From: Hermodice carunculata
Lineage: Eukaryota; Annelida; Polychaeta; Eunicida; Amphinomidae
Assembly: GCA_964020975.1 (NCBI GenBank)
Contig: OZ026624.1
Location: forward strand, 68,769,791 to 68,833,790
Reading direction: 5' to 3'
DNA length: 64,000 nucleotides
Both the position numbers and the translations under genes were made by a program. This document shows positions 62,690 through 64,000 of the stretch, piece by piece (the first letter of the stretch is position 1; the number at the start of each line of letters is the position of its first letter). The notes beneath the pieces are model-generated. The model had not been told where the DNA came from. It saw only the letters and a program-made list of their open reading frames with translations, and searched no databases.

Positions 62690-64000
62690 AGAAACCAGTA
62701 CGTTCGAGTTGGTTTGGTATAAATAAATACTGATACACTATGTCTCACTGAGACTTTATTGCATGACTATCAAAGATAATGGGATTGAAATTTCTGGGTA
62801 TATTATTTGTCGCAAAGACTGAGGAGCTACAGGTGGAGAAATTATTTGTTTTACATTGACCATTGAGTCTAGAAAATATTTTATTGGGTTTTGTTATCAT
62901 ATAAAAGGTCTAATTGGATGGAATTTTTTTGCTCATTGTCTTGGACGTAGCTGTTTGTTTATTTTAATTATTTGCTTGTTTGTTTTGTTTAAGGCATTAA
63001 TGGAGGTAGGCAGAACTACACAGAACATGCAGCATTGTTACCTGCTTGTATTATGAAACAAAAATACAATTATGGTCTGAAATATCACAAACGAATTACA
63101 AAGATATGGATCGACATTCATTGAAAAATAAAGCGTTAATCTGATTGACACGACCCTATTAACATGAATCTCAAACACAGGTGTAAGCCATGGATCAATA
63201 ATGAAATTACAAAGCTCGTGCACAACGTGATCATTAGGAACGAACAGCCACTGAAAACATAATGTTCGTTTGGTCTAAATGTTGTTCCTCTCTTAAGAAA
63301 GTAATCGATTAATACGTAAAACCAAATAACATTATTAAATTATAAAGCTGGTCACGCAAATGAAAATTGGTGGAAGATTGTTTGCAAAAGTGTTCCGCAG
63401 TGAGAAATTCAACAGCCCCGTTTGCACAGACATACGTGGAAATGAGTTTAATTCTTATTTATTGAGCACAGGACACGAAGTATCCTCCAAACATTCTATT
63501 GTAGATAACATGCCACGAAAAAGTTAGCACAGGTATACACTTTTCCGTTTTGCCCTTTGATATTAATATTCAGTTTTTTTTTTTATTTGTCTGGTCTTTT
63601 GAAAGCTAAATATCTGAACATATTTTGCAAATATTCTAATTTATTGAATATCTGGGTGTCGTCCCTAGAATCATCGCGAAACTACATTTCAAATTGTTTA
63701 TAGCTTTGTTATATGAGTGTGTGTGTGTATTATGGTGTAACAGGCAAAGCTGTGCAGTCATTTATATAACTATTTAACTAATCGAAAACAATAAGATTTT
63801 GATGGTATTACTTATTCTTTGGCGGACATCACGATAGGCGTGCCTCAAGCATATATCCTTGGTCCATTTTTGTTTATAATTTATATAAATGATCTATCCT
63901 ATGTATCAACATTTTCCATCCAATAATTGATGCTGAGGACACAAATCTCCTTACCACAATACAAGTATTTTACACTGATGAAGTAACAGAGAATGTATCT
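62690..64000 (+). mobile_element. LINE fragment running off the window
   Basis: Plus strand, broken frames. DTLCLTETLLHD (62735) and IKDNGIEISGYIICRKD..GATGG (62775-62840) are the endonuclease N-terminus; most of the endonuclease is then missing. CKPWINNEITKLVHN (63185) and HANENWWKIVCKSV (63355) belong to the linker. YGVTGKAVQSFI (63733), then ITIGVPQAYILGPFLFIIYI and NDL (63829-63895) is the RT region just before the YADD box. It has the opposite orientation to every other LINE here. Confidence 0.72.

Overview
This is a gene-poor, visibly AT-rich stretch of animal nuclear DNA, made mostly of transposon copies and tandem repeats. Several things suggest a marine invertebrate, most likely a mollusc: LINE, SINE and Tc1-like families of the kind common in lophotrochozoan genomes, repeats rich in the word CAAGGTC/GACCTTG, and many long TA, TATG, TATC, AAAT, TTA and GA tracts. 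The species assignment is inference. No bacterial-type operon, rRNA, complete tRNA gene or CRISPR array was seen.

Layout. 0-10 kb: a 5.1 kb DNA transposon (2760-7878) with about 335-bp terminal inverted repeats sits inside a TATG microsatellite. It encodes on the minus strand a zinc-finger transposase followed by an XPG/FEN1-type nuclease and a Cys-rich tail, an Academ-like architecture. A Tc1-like helix-turn-helix remnant lies at 8.6-9.1 kb. 9.9-10.2 kb: two short open blocks with good splice sites are the best host-exon candidate. 10-20 kb: mostly empty DNA, a PHD-finger scrap at 12.4 kb, a complete-looking Tc1/mariner element (15901-17591, DD34E transposase, TA target duplication) and a tRNA-derived SINE at 17.9 kb. 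20-33 kb: LINE fragments, all on the minus strand (21-22.3, 22.4-24.0, 27.8-28.5, 32.1-33.2 kb), a Tc1 remnant (24.4-24.8 kb), huge microsatellites, a composite tandem repeat (29.4-31.6 kb) and a duplicated tRNA-like SINE head (31.8-32.1 kb).

35-47 kb: a diverged array of about five 175-bp monomers (36-36.9 kb), an about 80-bp-armed hairpin (38.8-38.9 kb), a second, badly decayed XPG-nuclease transposase of a different subfamily (43.3-43.9 kb, plus strand) and a perfect 36-bp palindrome (47.1 kb). 50-57 kb: a nested pair. A nearly full-length but broken LINE (about 51.5-55.3 kb, minus strand) is inserted in a DNA element with short TIRs flanked by TTAA (50403-56385). 57-64 kb: a potential Z-DNA tract, further microsatellites, a 15-bp minisatellite and the start of one more LINE on the plus strand that runs off the window.

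There is no evidence of a host operon-like system. The coding capacity is that of selfish elements: cut-and-paste transposases (Tc1 and Academ-like) and LINE endonuclease/reverse transcriptase. The most unusual unit is the XPG-nuclease transposon, whose nuclease keeps every acidic motif expected of FEN1/XPG and whose right end carries a third, inverted copy of the TIR head.
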